A DNA stretch of 64,000 nucleotides from Strongylocentrotus purpuratus (GCF_000002235.5 NW_022145553.1:433501-497500); one strand, 5' to 3'. Shown: positions 46,201 to 57,812, counted from the stretch's first letter. A program made the numbers and translations. Notes: generated from the sequence alone by a model not told the origin.

Positions 46201-49200
46201 TACATGCCTCGGGACCCCTGGACCGTCAATGAAAAATTTGAAATCCCCTGCTATATATGGGTCCGTCCAGAAAGTTGGGGCACTTTTTGTGACATACCAG
46301 AAGTGAGAAACTATGTCTCTATCAACTGTAGCAATGTTTGCTCAAATTGAGTTTTGCAATAAAAAGCATAGCCAAATATCTTCAGAAGTACTCAAACTTC
46401 ATTGTGAATCAATATCATGGACCCAAAGTTTATGAAATGTTATATGAATATGGTGTCAATGCTGGTAAAAAGAAAAAATGTTTATTAAGCAAAGATTTTG
46501 AAGTAAATCAACTGAAACAGGAATGATTCTGGCAGGACACTACTACATATTCATTGCATGAAAATCTTCCAACAGATAATTTCATCTTCCATGTGTAGTA
46601 AAAGATCTCATACCTACATTACATGGACACCGTCATATTTTTTGCCCAAACTTTATGGAATTACCCATATGCCAATGTACTTACCCCCATGAGCGAAGCA
46701 GACTTTGAGTTTGGGAAACCTCTCCAGCACCCCACCAAAGATCATAGAGCAGACGGCGGTAGCGGTCTCTCCTGGCATCCCTACCAGCCAGGGTAACCAG
46801 TACTTAGCCATGCGACCCCCTAGCTCCATGTCCCAGGGGTGAACAAAGAGAGATATACCCACCTCCTCAGCAGCCTGCATCAAGAGCAACAGATATCAGT
46901 TACTTTGAATAAGTGTTTAGAACTTCTTATTGATATGCAATAACTCACACCAAAATAAAAATCTTGATATTTTGGGTAACATTCAACCAAATCTTGTATA
47001 AAATATGAGGGAGTCAAGTCCAAAGATATTATTTTCAAAGTAATGATTCCATCAGTTAACACTTTGATCGTCATCATCAATGATATCCTCTATCCATCCA
47101 CTACATTGAATTGAATGCGTAATAATAACAGAAAGTGATTCACAAAAATAATTTATCTTGGCTTAACATGAATGTTATGGTACAGGGAAAAACTAGATGG
47201 AATTCGACTGCGCGCAGTCGAAAATGATGCCTCCGTCATAGAGCAATTTTACAAACCGAAACGGAAGAAATTTTTCAAATTCAAGTTCAATTGTAATCCA
47301 TTAACATGTTCTCACAATATCGTGATTACAAGCAATTTCTCATATACATATATGACCCTTTGATCTTTGACCTCATGACCCTAAAATCTACTCAGTTCAT
47401 TGGCTCTGCAAGATTTCCTGAGTTAAATAGTAATCCATCTGTCAGTTCTAATGAGAATGCGTCCACAAGCTATTTTTGCATACATAATGAGCCCATGACC
47501 TTTGATCTTATGAACCATTCATTGGCTCTGCAAGATACATAAATGATCTAAGTTTGGCAGGAATCCATCAATCTGTTCTAATGATAATACGATCACAAGC
47601 TATTTTTGCATACATAATGAGCCGCATGACCTTGACCTTTACCTCATGACCCCAAAATCTAATCAGTTCATCAGCTCTGCAAGTAACATACATGACCTAA
47701 GTTTGGCAGGAATCCATCAATCGGTTCTTGAGATAAGGCGATCACAAGCTGTTTTTGCATACACAATGTGCGCTGTGACCTTTGACCTCGTGACCCCAAA
47801 ATCTAATCAGTTCATTGGCTTTGCAAGATACATACATGACCAAAGTTTGGCAGGAATCCATCAATCGGTTCTTCAGATAACGCGATCACAAGCTGTTTTT
47901 GCATACATAATGAGCCCTGTGACCTTTGACCTTTGACCTCGTGACCCCAAAATCTAATCAGTTCATCAGCTCTGCAAGATACTTACATGACCAAAGTTTG
48001 GCAGGAATCCATCAATCGGTTGTTCAGATAACGCGATCACAAGCTGTTTTTGCATACATAATGAGCCCTGTGACCTTTGACCTTTGACCTCGTGACCCAA
48101 AATGTAATCAGATTGTTTTCCTATAGTGATACAAACTATCACTAAGTTTGAAGTTTAAATCTCCAGTGGTTCTTGAGATATCATGATAACAATCTCAATG
48201 TATGGAATTTCATAAGTTGACCTCTGTGACCCTTGACCTTTGACATACGTGCTCCAAAATCTAATCAGATCGTCTTCCTATGGTGATACATACTATCCTT
48301 AAGTTTGAAGTTTAAATCTCAAATGGTTCTTGAGATATCGCGCTAACAAACTCAATACAAGGAATTTCATAAGTTGACCTCTGTGACCTGTGACCTTTGA
48401 CCTACGTACTCCAAAATCTAATCAGATCGTCTTCCTATGGTGATAAATACTATTCCCGAGTCTTAAGTTTAAATCTTAAATGGTTCTTGAGATATTGTGA
48501 TAACGGTCAAACGGGACGGACGGACGGACGTACGGACGTACGGACGGACAACCCGAAAACATGATGCCTCCGGCACCACCTTCGGTGGCGGAGGCATAAA
48601 AATACCAGTAGTGCACTAGTGCTATATCCTCCTAACTAAAATGAAGTTTGATAACGTATCTGCAGAGTTAAAAATAATAATTACTACGTTATTTTTATGA
48701 GATGATGGTGTGATATTATATATTTTACTTTCCGCAATTCAAGATTGTGAATCTTTTTTAACCACAAGGCCTATTGTATAAACTTGATATGTTGACAAAG
48801 GGAAATCAAGGGAAGCTAAAGCACTTCTTTTCTTGGCATATCATGTCCAAGAAAAGTTGTTGACAACAGCCCTAAGAAAGACCAGTGACAACATACACGG
48901 AACTTGCTAGAATATACTCACTGCAAATACTGGTTGTAGTTCAGGAGCATCTAGATTCCACTGGTTGATATGAGAACCAATCTGGATACCTGGAAACCCA
49001 AGCTCCTGGACAAACATGCAATCAATTTAACAAAAAGATCATGTACATTTTGTAGTTGAACTTTAGCCTTCCATACACTCAACATGTTCTATAATAACAA
49101 AACAATAGTTTTTAACTTACATTTCAGCTTTGAAAAGATTTATCATTCCATTCAATTTGCATATTTACTGGGACAGCACTTTAAAACCATTTTAAATAGA

Positions 49201-52200
49201 GTGCTTTGTTAAATACTGTGTGAATCCTCATCATTATTTTTCAAATACATGTTTTTACTACATGCAAATGGGTAGTATCAATAATAAAAATATTAAATTG
49301 AAACATACTAGAATCTTGAATAAATATGTACCTCAATGTATATTTGAAACTTTGACCAGTCTTTGAAACGAACGGATCAAAACAGTGGACTGAAGTATGC
49401 TCTCGTTACAATTGCTTCAGGCATTATTCAGTCAAAGATAAAGGGTTAGGGTTAGGCTTGAAATAACCCTGTAAACGATCATCGGATCGGACGCCGATAC
49501 CGATCCGATCAGGGGTGATCGGATAATAATTTCCAATCGCCGATCAATTAAAATGATCAGAAAAAACATTACCTACATTGTAATCCAAGATGGCGGCCCA
49601 CATGTTTTGCCTCTGCTCTTAGACCAATATTATTAATTTCAAAGTCATGAAAAGGCACTAAATATCAACAAACATGGTCTACAACAACTCCAAATGACAA
49701 AATAATCCCAGCCATGAATTTTTTTGAGCATTTGATAGCCAAAAACTTGAAAATTTTGTCATTAAAAAATTTTTTTTTTTGGTCGATCTTCCGATCCGAT
49801 CAGAGCCCCAACTTACAGGGTTAGTTTGAAATTCGGTTTACGTTAGGTTTGATGTTAGAAATAGGTTGGTATAGTCTATAGTATAGGTTGAAATTAGTGG
49901 AGAAGGATGTGTCGTACAACCATCTAAACAGCAAGGGTAATAGTGAGCATTTCCCTCAACCACCCCCCCCCCCCTTGAGTGAAAAAGAAAAGGATTTGGC
50001 ATCTAACAAAATCCCCCCCCCCCCCTTTTTGAATAAGAAAATTGGGGAAAAATAGGGATAATAAGGGAAAATAAGGGGAAAATCTGGAAAATAGTGGTAA
50101 AATCAAGGGGTGGGGGATCTGGGGAAGAAAATCAGGTAATTATCAGGCCTGAAACAGCATCTTCCTATCATTACACCTACCTCTTTACATCTCTTGAGCT
50201 CCTGCACAGCCAGGTCTGGTGCCTGCATGGGTAGGGTACCTAGACCTACAAACCTCTTAGGGTGCTTCTTGATTGTGTTAGCCAGGTCGTCATTGAGTAT
50301 CCTGCAGAGATCTAGAGTGTCCTCTGGCTTGGCCCAATAGCTGAACATGACAGGAACTGTTGACAGAGCCTGTACCGTCACACCTGTGGTAGGGAGAGTA
50401 CAGTGAATACTCTATAAAGGTCACCACTCAAGGACTACAAGAAAATTGGTCTTTATAAGGAGATGGTTGTTATGTGCACGGAGAAGGAAAAAATGTTTCA
50501 GGCTAGGTCCAATAGCTGAACATGACAGGAACTATTAATAGAGCCTGTAGGGTTACACCTGCGGTAGGGGAATAAAGTGAAAAATAAATATGGAGACAGC
50601 TAAAGAGAGACAACAAATGTTGTCTTTGTATGGTTGTATGTTCTATGAAAAGTTAACTTTAATACATGTTTCAAAGAAGACCACTTTTTCAAGGAAAAAG
50701 AAAATGCTACCGGTATCCATCAGTATATTAGGTTGGGTTTCTATACAGGTGTTATAACTATATCAGGTTTTTCCTTTATTTGCAATACAATCATGTATAA
50801 TGGAGTAAAAATGGAGTTAAATGGAGAATAGACCAGTTAACTAACATATTCAACTTTTATGCACACTGTTTATAAGGTTGTTAAAAGTGGTTTTTGACAA
50901 CCCAAAAGCTTGGCCGATAAAGCGCCGTGACATGTACGCACCCTGGATGCCAAGTATTGTAGTTCATTCATTAATAACAGGTTAATGGAATACCTCATCA
51001 CAAGGTCCCAAGGAAAGAAACATCCATAAGTTTGAATGTTAGTAAACTAGTCTATTGGCGAGGATACTAATTTCTTCTGCAATGGGCCAAAAACAAGCTC
51101 TCTTGATTAAATGGTATGATAAACATCACATTATTATTTACAATGTATACGCTTACCTGTAGCATCCATGTCTCTTATTCTAGCCTCTGCACTGAAACAG
51201 TTTGGTTCAATCACTCTAAACAGCTTTCCATCTCTCATCATCTTGGCTCTACCATCACACTGATGGTGAAGCTGAATCCACCCACCATATCCATAGCGCT
51301 GTAAACAACAGGAATGAGAAGAGAGAGTTCTGGTAATCATACTATTAAACAGAACCCTATCAAATTCTCAAAAAAGATATAAGTCAAAAGCTAGATGTAG
51401 ACTAGATGTATGTAGATACCGGTATTCAATGCACCAGTACAACTGAATAACATATATATATCACTTTCATATTGACATATTGAAAACATGCATTGTGTAT
51501 ACTATTGTTGAGTGAGGCTGCTCCCCAGAAAGCCTCCCCCCTCCCCCCCCCCCCCTTCCGAATCATCTGTAATATCTGTCAAGCGCTTAAAGACATTGTA
51601 ACTTTGAACGCGCTATATAAGGGGAATATTATTATTATTATTATTAATATCCCTCGGACAGTGACTGGACTCTCACATGACACCACTGCTCAAAAATGTT
51701 CTACACATGTACATGTATACAGTGTATGTACAAAGCATATTGTACAAAAAAATGGTACTTCAAATGCACAAACCACACAATTTAATGCTGACTTCATCTG
51801 CCCACCCTATTTCTTCCATTCAAAATCAAGTTTCATTAACTGTTTAATGGTGAACTCAAGCAACCAAAAAAAAGAGTACTTCCACAAAATAGAGAAATCA
51901 GAAAAAATACCTTGAGAAAGGTTTGAAAGGGTAGAAGCACAGATATCAAGGTTTAACAACAACAACAATGATAACAACCAATCAGAGGATTAATGACAGT
52001 ATGAGGACAGGCTATTTAATAAAGAAGCAAGTACACAATTCATAATTCATATTTTACATTATTAGTTTGAATATTGTAAGACATTATTGAGTACTGATTC
52101 TTGTTTTTTTTAAAGCATCGATTATAAAAGTAAATTAATTATTTTTGTTTTGTTACATTCTCTAAACTGATTTGTACCAAAATACTTTGTTTAGTTGTTT

Positions 52201-55200
52201 AAGGGGCTAGGCTCGACTAGCACATGTGCTATTATCTGGCCCCTTTTTACCAACCAATAGTTTCTCTTCCTGTAATTGTAATTATTGTATAAAATGTATG
52301 AAAATGTATTGCTATTGGTAAATAAATCAATTCAAAATCAAAATCAAAATAAATCAAATCAAAAAATCAAAATCAAGTTAAACATTTGTAAAAGTTGTGA
52401 GCAATCAAACACAATTGGCACTCAGTGATTGCACTTGTGAGCAACTCTCCCATTTGTCTTGTGCTATGATACATACAACGTATATCCTCTAGGTTGTTTA
52501 TACAGGAATAAATGAGCATGCATTTCATAGAAATGATGCAAAAATATGTGTAGTATTGTGTACATGTACACATGTATACAACAATATTTCTAGGGCAGAG
52601 ATATGATCAAATATATCTGATTCACAATTTCAAAGGAGTAATTCTACAATATCGATTAGCTGTAAAGATATGACCCCCCCCCCCCCCCCCCCAAAAAAAA
52701 AAAAAAAAAATCTGATGTTATCATTCTTGTCCAAATATTTGTACATGTACACTGTACGTACATGTACATCTATTTATGATGAAGATATGGCAGCTGCAGG
52801 ATATAGTAGGTTTGTTTATTGATACTACTACATGTACTGTATACACATACATACCTGTACACAACACAATACAATGAATGACATCAGCATCTAGAGAAAA
52901 TAAATTCAATGCAATGCAATCCAATACTCTATTGAATTCAATGGACCAATTTTGGGCGAACACACATCGAAGGTCATTGAGTAGTAACAGAACTCTGAAC
53001 AAAGAAAATGAACAAGATGTTGATACATGTTGTACGTCTATGCAGGACAGTCCTAGTAACCAAGTCCCGTTCAAAATTATCATGACTTTCACAATCATAT
53101 TTCAGTATGTTGACTGAAATATGATAATCTGAAGTTTAAGCTGTTAACAAAACGAACAAAAAACACCTTTAAGTTCATGCATGTATTTAACATTCTTAGA
53201 AGACCTTCAGGTCATAGTTATTCAGTTAATCTTTTTGTTTTCCCGGCATCCATTTGACTCAATTCAAGCTACTGTTGTTTTTTATTCACTGTTTTCTTGA
53301 TTTGGCCTTTTCCAAATACAGTAAAAAAACAAAAACAATTGGAGAAATTTGGTCATCGTATTCTGATTGTTGCAACATTTACACTCTAAAGCACAAAATG
53401 GTCTGCAGTGTAGACTAAGTTAGACTGTGAGTGAACTAAGAGAGAATGAGGTCAGGATGAGTCAGCCAATCACAATGCTTAGATCCAGTCACACCTACTT
53501 TATGTTATTGTGCTATTTGATATACATGTAGCCCTGCATACACTGTACATGTACAAACTGTACATAAAATACTAGTACAGAGTACAATGATCATGCATTA
53601 GAAACAATACCGGTATTCTGCAATTCTATGTATGCACTCCATGTACACAATAAAACTGAGTACCGGTACTATTATTCTGTGTAATTATGTGTTTGCACCC
53701 TGTATCAAGTTGTGTGTCAATAGAGAAGAAAAAAGATCAGACACATTGGCCTGAGAGCATGACTTATCAATAAAAGGGAAAGAGAATAAAGGAATATTAG
53801 CTTATCATGACAAGTGTTCAGAATTAGACCGAATTTGCCATGTCTTTCGTTCGTTAAGCCTCTTATTTGGGTAGGGTCAGCTCTCTCTTTAGAGACGGAA
53901 GCCGACTATACGCATTCCCTTGCTAACACCATGGCCATTTATGGCCATATTTTTATGCCCCGAAAATCCCCCCAAATGTCATTTTACCTCGTGCATGTTA
54001 TATTTTAAATTAGGCCTAGGCTATAATAACTCCGTTCCACTTACCAACTTGACTGAAATAATCCGTTTAATGGTCCCTTTTTAGGAAATTATGGGCCAAA
54101 ATCGAAATCCATGTTAAAAATCTTGCAAGACGTATTTTAACTCTCGCTTTCGACTTTGACCCATAATTTCCTCAAAAGGGACCATTAAACAGATTATTTC
54201 AGTCAAGTTGGTAAGTGGAACCGAGTTATTATAGTCTGGGCCTAATTTACAATATACATTGTAACATGCACAAGGTAAAATAACATTTGTGGGGATTTTC
54301 GGGGCATAAAAATATGGCCATAAATGGCCATGATGTTAGCAAGGGAATGTGTATAGTCGGCTTCCGTCTCTAAGAAGAGAGCCGACCCTACCCAAATAAG
54401 AGGCTTCACGAACGAAAGAGACAGAAAATTCGGTCTAGTTCAGAATATGCTTTTTAGAAACAGCTTATGGTCCGAATTCACGATTAAAATAAAATAAAAT
54501 AAAATAAATTCTTCATACTCCTGGGCTCTGTATTACAAAGAGTTGATATCAATCGCAACTTATTTGTGATTGATATCAATCACAACCATGTACATAAGAG
54601 ATGGGAGACTGCAAACTTGTGATTGATTTAGGGACTTGATATTGATTTGGATCAATATCAACTCTTTGTAAGACGGAGCACAGGTCTAAAATTAGCACAA
54701 AATAAGCGCAACACAGTCAGATGTGCAATATTAGACGCATGCAAGGCAAGGTACGCTTATTTTGCGCTAATTTTTAAACCATGGGTTATGTAAATAAGGG
54801 TTTAAACCATGGCTTGAATTAAACCTCCTTTGTGAATTTGGGCCATTGAGTCAGATTATGACATACTGTACATGTAGTACAGAACATACCAAAACTGTAC
54901 ATGTGCCATAACTATAAATACAATTATTTAACTTACAATGTACACTGTATCATTAAAACTTTCAAACGATACCACCCCCCCCCCCCCCGAACAACAACAA
55001 CAAATGAATAATAATCACATTCCTGTTCCTATCATTATCAAGTAGGTATTTCTACAAGTGTGCATTTGCAAATGAAATTGTTCCATGAAAGCGTCATAAG
55101 TACAAAATCAATGACATCTCAACACAGACGCTGGTTTGTCGCCAAGTGTTTCATGAATCTATCTTTTCCAACAAGAATAACAACTTCCCAGACAAGAGAC

Positions 55201-57500
55201 TTGTTGTGACTCCTAAGTTGTCATATCTATTTGAAACGCCATCTTAAGTCGATTTTATGTTAGTCTATGAGCAGCAAAAAATTGGAAACTTAAAACAATT
55301 TAAAAACAAATATTTCTTGATATTCAAGCTCTTATTTCATTGATCAGTTCTTGATGGTGTTCGATAATTATACAACTATACAAGTAGACATATACAAACC
55401 AGGGTATGTGAGTTAAATGGATTCCCCATCTAAGAGGCCCCTTTGAAAATCTCTGTTGCACCGCGAGTCTTTTCTCCCCCAATCATAATCCCCTTAATCC
55501 CCCTCCCGGACCGCACAGCTCGTAAATCTCACTCCCGAAACTGAGTGACATAGGGCTCGTGAAATGCAATGTTGGAAATACACATCGGCTGCTATCACAA
55601 AAATGGCGGCGTACAGTAGGGATGAGTATTTGCTAGGCGACGATTTAGACTTTCTGACTGATTTTGAGAAAGATTTGATTCTTGAGCCTGGTGTATGGGA
55701 AGTTAGAGACCAATACAAGTTATGCACGTGTGAAATTCCATCAACGGAAAATCTTATTCGTTGCAGTGAACCAGAATGTACGGTTAAATGGTTTCATCGT
55801 GAATGCCGTAGGCCACTCCAGCAAAGCATAGATAGTTGATACTAATGCGTATTGACTACTAGCACTGCAGTACGTGTAAATAGGCAGCAGTTGAATACAT
55901 GAATAGTCAATACACTCACAACATACAAATGCACATAATTATTCCAATGCGGTTGATCGGCAAGTTTGACAGTAGACTCACAATTTTAATTTTTTAATTA
56001 TTCTTTCTAACATGGGAAAGTTGAACAAATTGTATTTTAATGCTCTTTAGGTGTCATCAATCAGTCGAGTTTTGTACAGTGGTGTTTGAAATGTTGAGAA
56101 TCAATAGCACAACTTTTAATACACGGCCAGGGTAGTAATGCAGCTTGTGTTTCCACCCACAACATGCAGCACACAGCCCAGCGAGCACGGCGGCTTGCAC
56201 GTCGTGGAGCCGGAGGTCTAGTGGAGCCAGACGTAGTCTCAGTGGAACAACCGACGATATAGGGACTGAAGCTTTCGGTCTATGACTCTCTTAGATCGAA
56301 AGCTTCAGTCTCTATATCGTCGGTTGTTCCACCGAGACTACGTCTGGCTGCACTAGACCTCCGGATATAGAGACTGAACGATCGCCTATGCCATCGTACG
56401 TTGAAGATACACTCTACGGGTATACGATAAGACGATACTGCCCTGACGCTAAGTTAAATCCTTTTTTTGTTATAATCGCATGCACCAACATATAAAATTG
56501 ACATTTAGAATTAAACCACACATGATAAACATTAAGAAAATATGTACCTTGGACCTCTGCATATATGAAATCTTCTTCAAAAAAGTGTTATTATCTCTTC
56601 CACTTGACTGTCTTCAGACGTCAGCCATCTTGAATCAAAGTAATGAATATTCATGACAAAGTTTTTTAGTCTCCACCCCATTGACCTCATTCATAGACGT
56701 GCGCGTACATGTACATAACGCTGCTGCTACTCACGTTTGAGTTCTCGTGTTGTCTGCTTCACGTGCGCGCGCTATCCTCGACATGACGCACGGAGGAGCT
56801 AGCCGAGGCCATTGAATATTCATTAGCCACCATTTTGATTTCTGTCGGTCAATGCTTGACGTGGGTCATCGAGAAGCAGCCAAAACTAAAAGCTCGGTAA
56901 GTCCTTTTATTTCTTTTATATTTCTTTTTCGTGGGGAAGGGGGGTAAAAAGGGAACTTTTAGGGACTGACAATTGCCTAGAAAAATACTGCAATTGAAGA
57001 TAAATGATGTATTTCTCGTGAAGTTTGTCATGTTTGTGGGAGGGGCCTAACTAACGGCTAAAATCTAGCCGTGATATCTTCAACATACGATGGCATAGGG
57101 TCTAGGGTCTAGGCGATCGTTCAGTCTCTATATCCGAAGGTCTAGTGGAGCCAGACGTAGTCTCAGTGGAACAACCAACGATATAGAGACTGAAGCTTTC
57201 GGTCTATGACTCTCTATGCTTTGCTGGAGTGATCTAGGCCCGGCCTAGGCCTAGGCCTAAGTACACTAGAAATGCATATTTAGTAGGCGGCGCGGCAGGC
57301 GCCTAGCGCTAGCGCTTGTCGACAGTGCAAATTTCTATGTCTAACCGTACGTAAACAGTATCTAGACTGGTGGATCTAAAGAAAGGTGGATTATTTTCGT
57401 TCTAATTTGATGCAAAACGCGTTTTTAGGCTACATACCTCTTTCAGATCAGGCCACCTCTCTGGCAATATATGATTGTGAATATCTATCTTGAAGGACAT
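43248..57500 (-). CDS. ACMSD: ACMSD, 2-amino-3-carboxymuconate-6-semialdehyde decarboxylase (eight exons, 383 aa)
   Basis: Exons in transcript order are 57500-57438, 51298-51157, 50383-50181, 49005-48922, 46874-46685, 45363-45191, 44358-44260 and 43445-43248, totalling 1152 nt and closing at TAA. The enzyme decarboxylates ACMS in the kynurenine pathway, drawing flux away from quinolinate and NAD synthesis. The family is a Zn-dependent amidohydrolase-fold decarboxylase. Visible metal and active-site motifs are D-I-H-N-H near the start (H8, H10), [28 protein letters not shown] and [10 protein letters not shown]. The conserved end [12 protein letters not shown] is followed by about 47 extra residues, polar and with a basic K-R-I-K-L patch, that the 336-aa human protein lacks. 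ATG 57498-57500 is the family's usual start. Intron 1 (about 6.1 kb) is crowded with MITEs; intron 4 holds repeat copy C. Confidence 0.95.
44651..44780. repeat. Exact 65-bp tandem duplication
   Basis: Two back-to-back identical 65-bp copies start CAGCTATCTGATATTAAGTT at 44651 and 44716. It lies in the ACMSD intron between exons 45191-45363 and 44260-44358. Identity is complete, so it is young, or the assembly duplicated a short stretch. Confidence 0.9.
47190..48602. mobile_element. Helitron/HINE-like repeat, copy C (full length)
   Basis: It opens AAACTAGATGGA and the perfect 20-bp palindrome TTCGACTGCGCGCAGTCGAA (47203-47222). It closes with a GC-rich hairpin ATGCCTCCGGCACCACC / GGTGGCGGAGGCAT (48564-48597) and ATAAAAA. 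Both ends share the word ATGATGCCTCCG after CGAAAA. Inside are about five units of 130-151 bp (47440-48110, word ATCCATCAATCGGTTCTT) and then three units of 157 bp (starts 48172, 48329, 48486), each with clustered TGACC half-sites. The CCGTCCGT-type run precedes the final hairpin. There are no coding frames. It sits in the ACMSD intron between exons 48922-49005 and 46685-46874. Confidence 0.8.
49460..49832. mobile_element. MITE-like element with CAGGG-type ends
   Basis: TAACCCTGTAA followed by several CGATCCGATC-like words at the left is mirrored by CCGATCCGATCAGAGCCCC, then TTACAGGGTTA, at the right. TIRs with CAGGG are typical of hAT elements, but no 8-bp duplication stands out. It lies in the ACMSD intron between exons 50181-50383 and 48922-49005. 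Confidence 0.55.
49955..50030. repeat. Poly-C blocks
   Basis: Two C runs (about 49965 and 50012) are each followed by T-rich sequence (CCCTTGAGT at the first, CCCTTTTTG at the second). The CCCCTTGAGT junction also occurs at 24250, which suggests a small dispersed motif family and not independent homopolymers. Confidence 0.5.
50873..51080 (+). repeat. Dispersed repeat, copy 2
   Basis: Diverged relative of 23190-23430 sharing TTGACAACC, the GTTCATTCATTAATAACAGG word and GAAACATCCATAA in the same order. It lies in an ACMSD intron. Confidence 0.5.
51560..51650 (+). mobile_element. SINE 3' tail
   Basis: AAGCGCTTAAAGACATTGTA, then GAACGCGCTATATAA, then (ATT)n. This GCGCTATATAA plus (ATT)n ending is shared with the SINE at 42663-42955 (opposite strand). 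Only the last ~80 bp are present. Confidence 0.6.
51660..53810. other. ACMSD intron 1, repeat-poor part
   Basis: No gene seen. It contains an (AAATC)n-like microsatellite (52326-52376), a poly-C/poly-A junction (52674-52708) and unusually many TGTACA / TACATGTA palindromes between 52740 and 53660. The short frames on either strand show no family features. Confidence 0.5.
53825..54437. mobile_element. Foldback (MULE-like) element with 9-bp target duplication
   Basis: Two arms of about 285 bp pair almost end to end around a loop of about 40 bp near 54109-54150. The termini are TAGACCGAATTT and AAATTCGGTCTA. The perfect 9-mer GTTCAGAAT flanks the element on both sides (53816-53824 and 54438-54446). 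Duplications of 9 bp with long arms are typical of Mutator-like foldback elements; Merlin elements (8-9 bp) are the alternative. There is no coding frame. A partial copy ends at 36995. Confidence 0.88.
54468..54847. mobile_element. Outer MITE of about 380 bp
   Basis: TGGTCCGAATTCAC at the left mirrors GTGAATTTGGGCCA at the right. A second inverted pair, AAATTAGCACAAAATAAGCG and CGCTTATTTTGCGCTAATTT, lies inside on the right half (54699-54772). A smaller MITE is inserted at 54526-54690. Confidence 0.55.
54526..54690. mobile_element. Inner MITE of about 165 bp
   Basis: GGCTCTGTATTACAAAGAGT, then TGATATCAATC, is mirrored by GATCAATATCAACTCTTTG, then TAAGACGGAGC. Both arms also contain ATTGATATCAATC-like words. 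It appears to interrupt the left part of the outer MITE. Confidence 0.6.
55603..55839 (+). pseudogene. Half PHD-finger ORF (78 aa), probably a gene fragment
   Basis: A clean ATG context (AAAATGGCGGCG) opens a 78-codon frame. Residues 1-38 are acidic ([18 protein letters not shown]). Then C41-x-C43, C54-x4-C59, H65 and C68 follow in [12 protein letters not shown], which is the first part of a PHD zinc finger. The last Cys pair and the usual W-Y-C-P-x-C are absent, because the frame stops ten residues later. A GTAGG within codons 69-70 could be a splice donor, so this may also be exon 1 of a split gene. It lies antisense in ACMSD intron 1. Some transposons carry such fingers; the origin is unknown. 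Confidence 0.4.
56208..56380. repeat. Palindrome made of two mini-element copies head to head
   Basis: Copy 2 (+, GGAGGTCTAGTGGAGCCAGA through GACTGAAGCTTTCGG) and copy 3 (-, CGAAAGCTTCAGTCTC through CACTAGACCTCCGG) meet around a loop of about 10 bases near 56286, giving arms of about 80 bp. Copy 3 differs by a few bases (GGCTGCACTAG against GGCTCCACTAG expected). Confidence 0.75.
56281..57214. repeat. Inverted pair of about 130 bp arms around a GC-rich block
   Basis: 56281-56412 (TCTATGACTCTCTTAGATCG through CCATCGTACGTTGAAGATA) is the reverse complement, with small gaps, of 57070-57214 (TATCTTCAACATACGATGGC through GTCTATGACTCTC). The enclosed 650 bp contain a CpG-containing, promoter-like patch (56690-56800) and a good donor (CTCG|GTAAGTCC, about 56896). 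They may hold a small + strand first exon. Confidence 0.5.
57119..57195 (+). repeat. 80-bp hairpin mini-element, copy 4
   Basis: TTCAGTCTCTATATC at the left and GATATAGAGACTGAAGC at the right flank the shared GTCTAGTGGAGCCAGACG core. Ends are perfectly inverted for 15 bp. It lies about 300 bp downstream (transcript sense) of ACMSD exon 1, within intron 1. Confidence 0.75.
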
Positions 57501-57576
57501 TTTAAAACGATGAGACTGTCCGTGTTTACTTGTTTTAAGCGATCGTACATTGACAAACGTGGCGCGGCGTCTGTCT

Positions 57577-57812
57577 TCTTCTTCTTCTTCTTGATTTGTT
57601 TTTGTTTGGCAATCAGTCACAGTTGACTATTTTTGCCACACACTATTTTATGAATTATTTATATATATACATATATGTACAATTTCATGTCATAAATGAC
57701 TATTTTTAGGATTCTTTCTCCTTCCATCCTCTTTCCTTCCTCTTTTTTTCTTTTTAGACTCTATAACTTTTTTTAGAGAGAAAATTCAATAAATTAATAA
57801 TTTTGGAAAGAG
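57577..57812. repeat. Inverted duplication, left arm, next to the ACMSD start
   Basis: These ~235 bp reappear in reverse complement at 62884-63119 with one base change seen (57732 region, GGAGG against GAAAG context) and a slight difference in the terminal CTT repeat. The arm begins about 77 bp upstream of the ACMSD ATG, so it covers the likely 5' UTR or core promoter. Confidence 0.92.

Noticed and set aside
49441-49458. Telomere-like GGGTTAGGGTTAGG
   Set aside because: Only about two units, at the border of a MITE-like element; too short for telomeric or interstitial telomere sequence.
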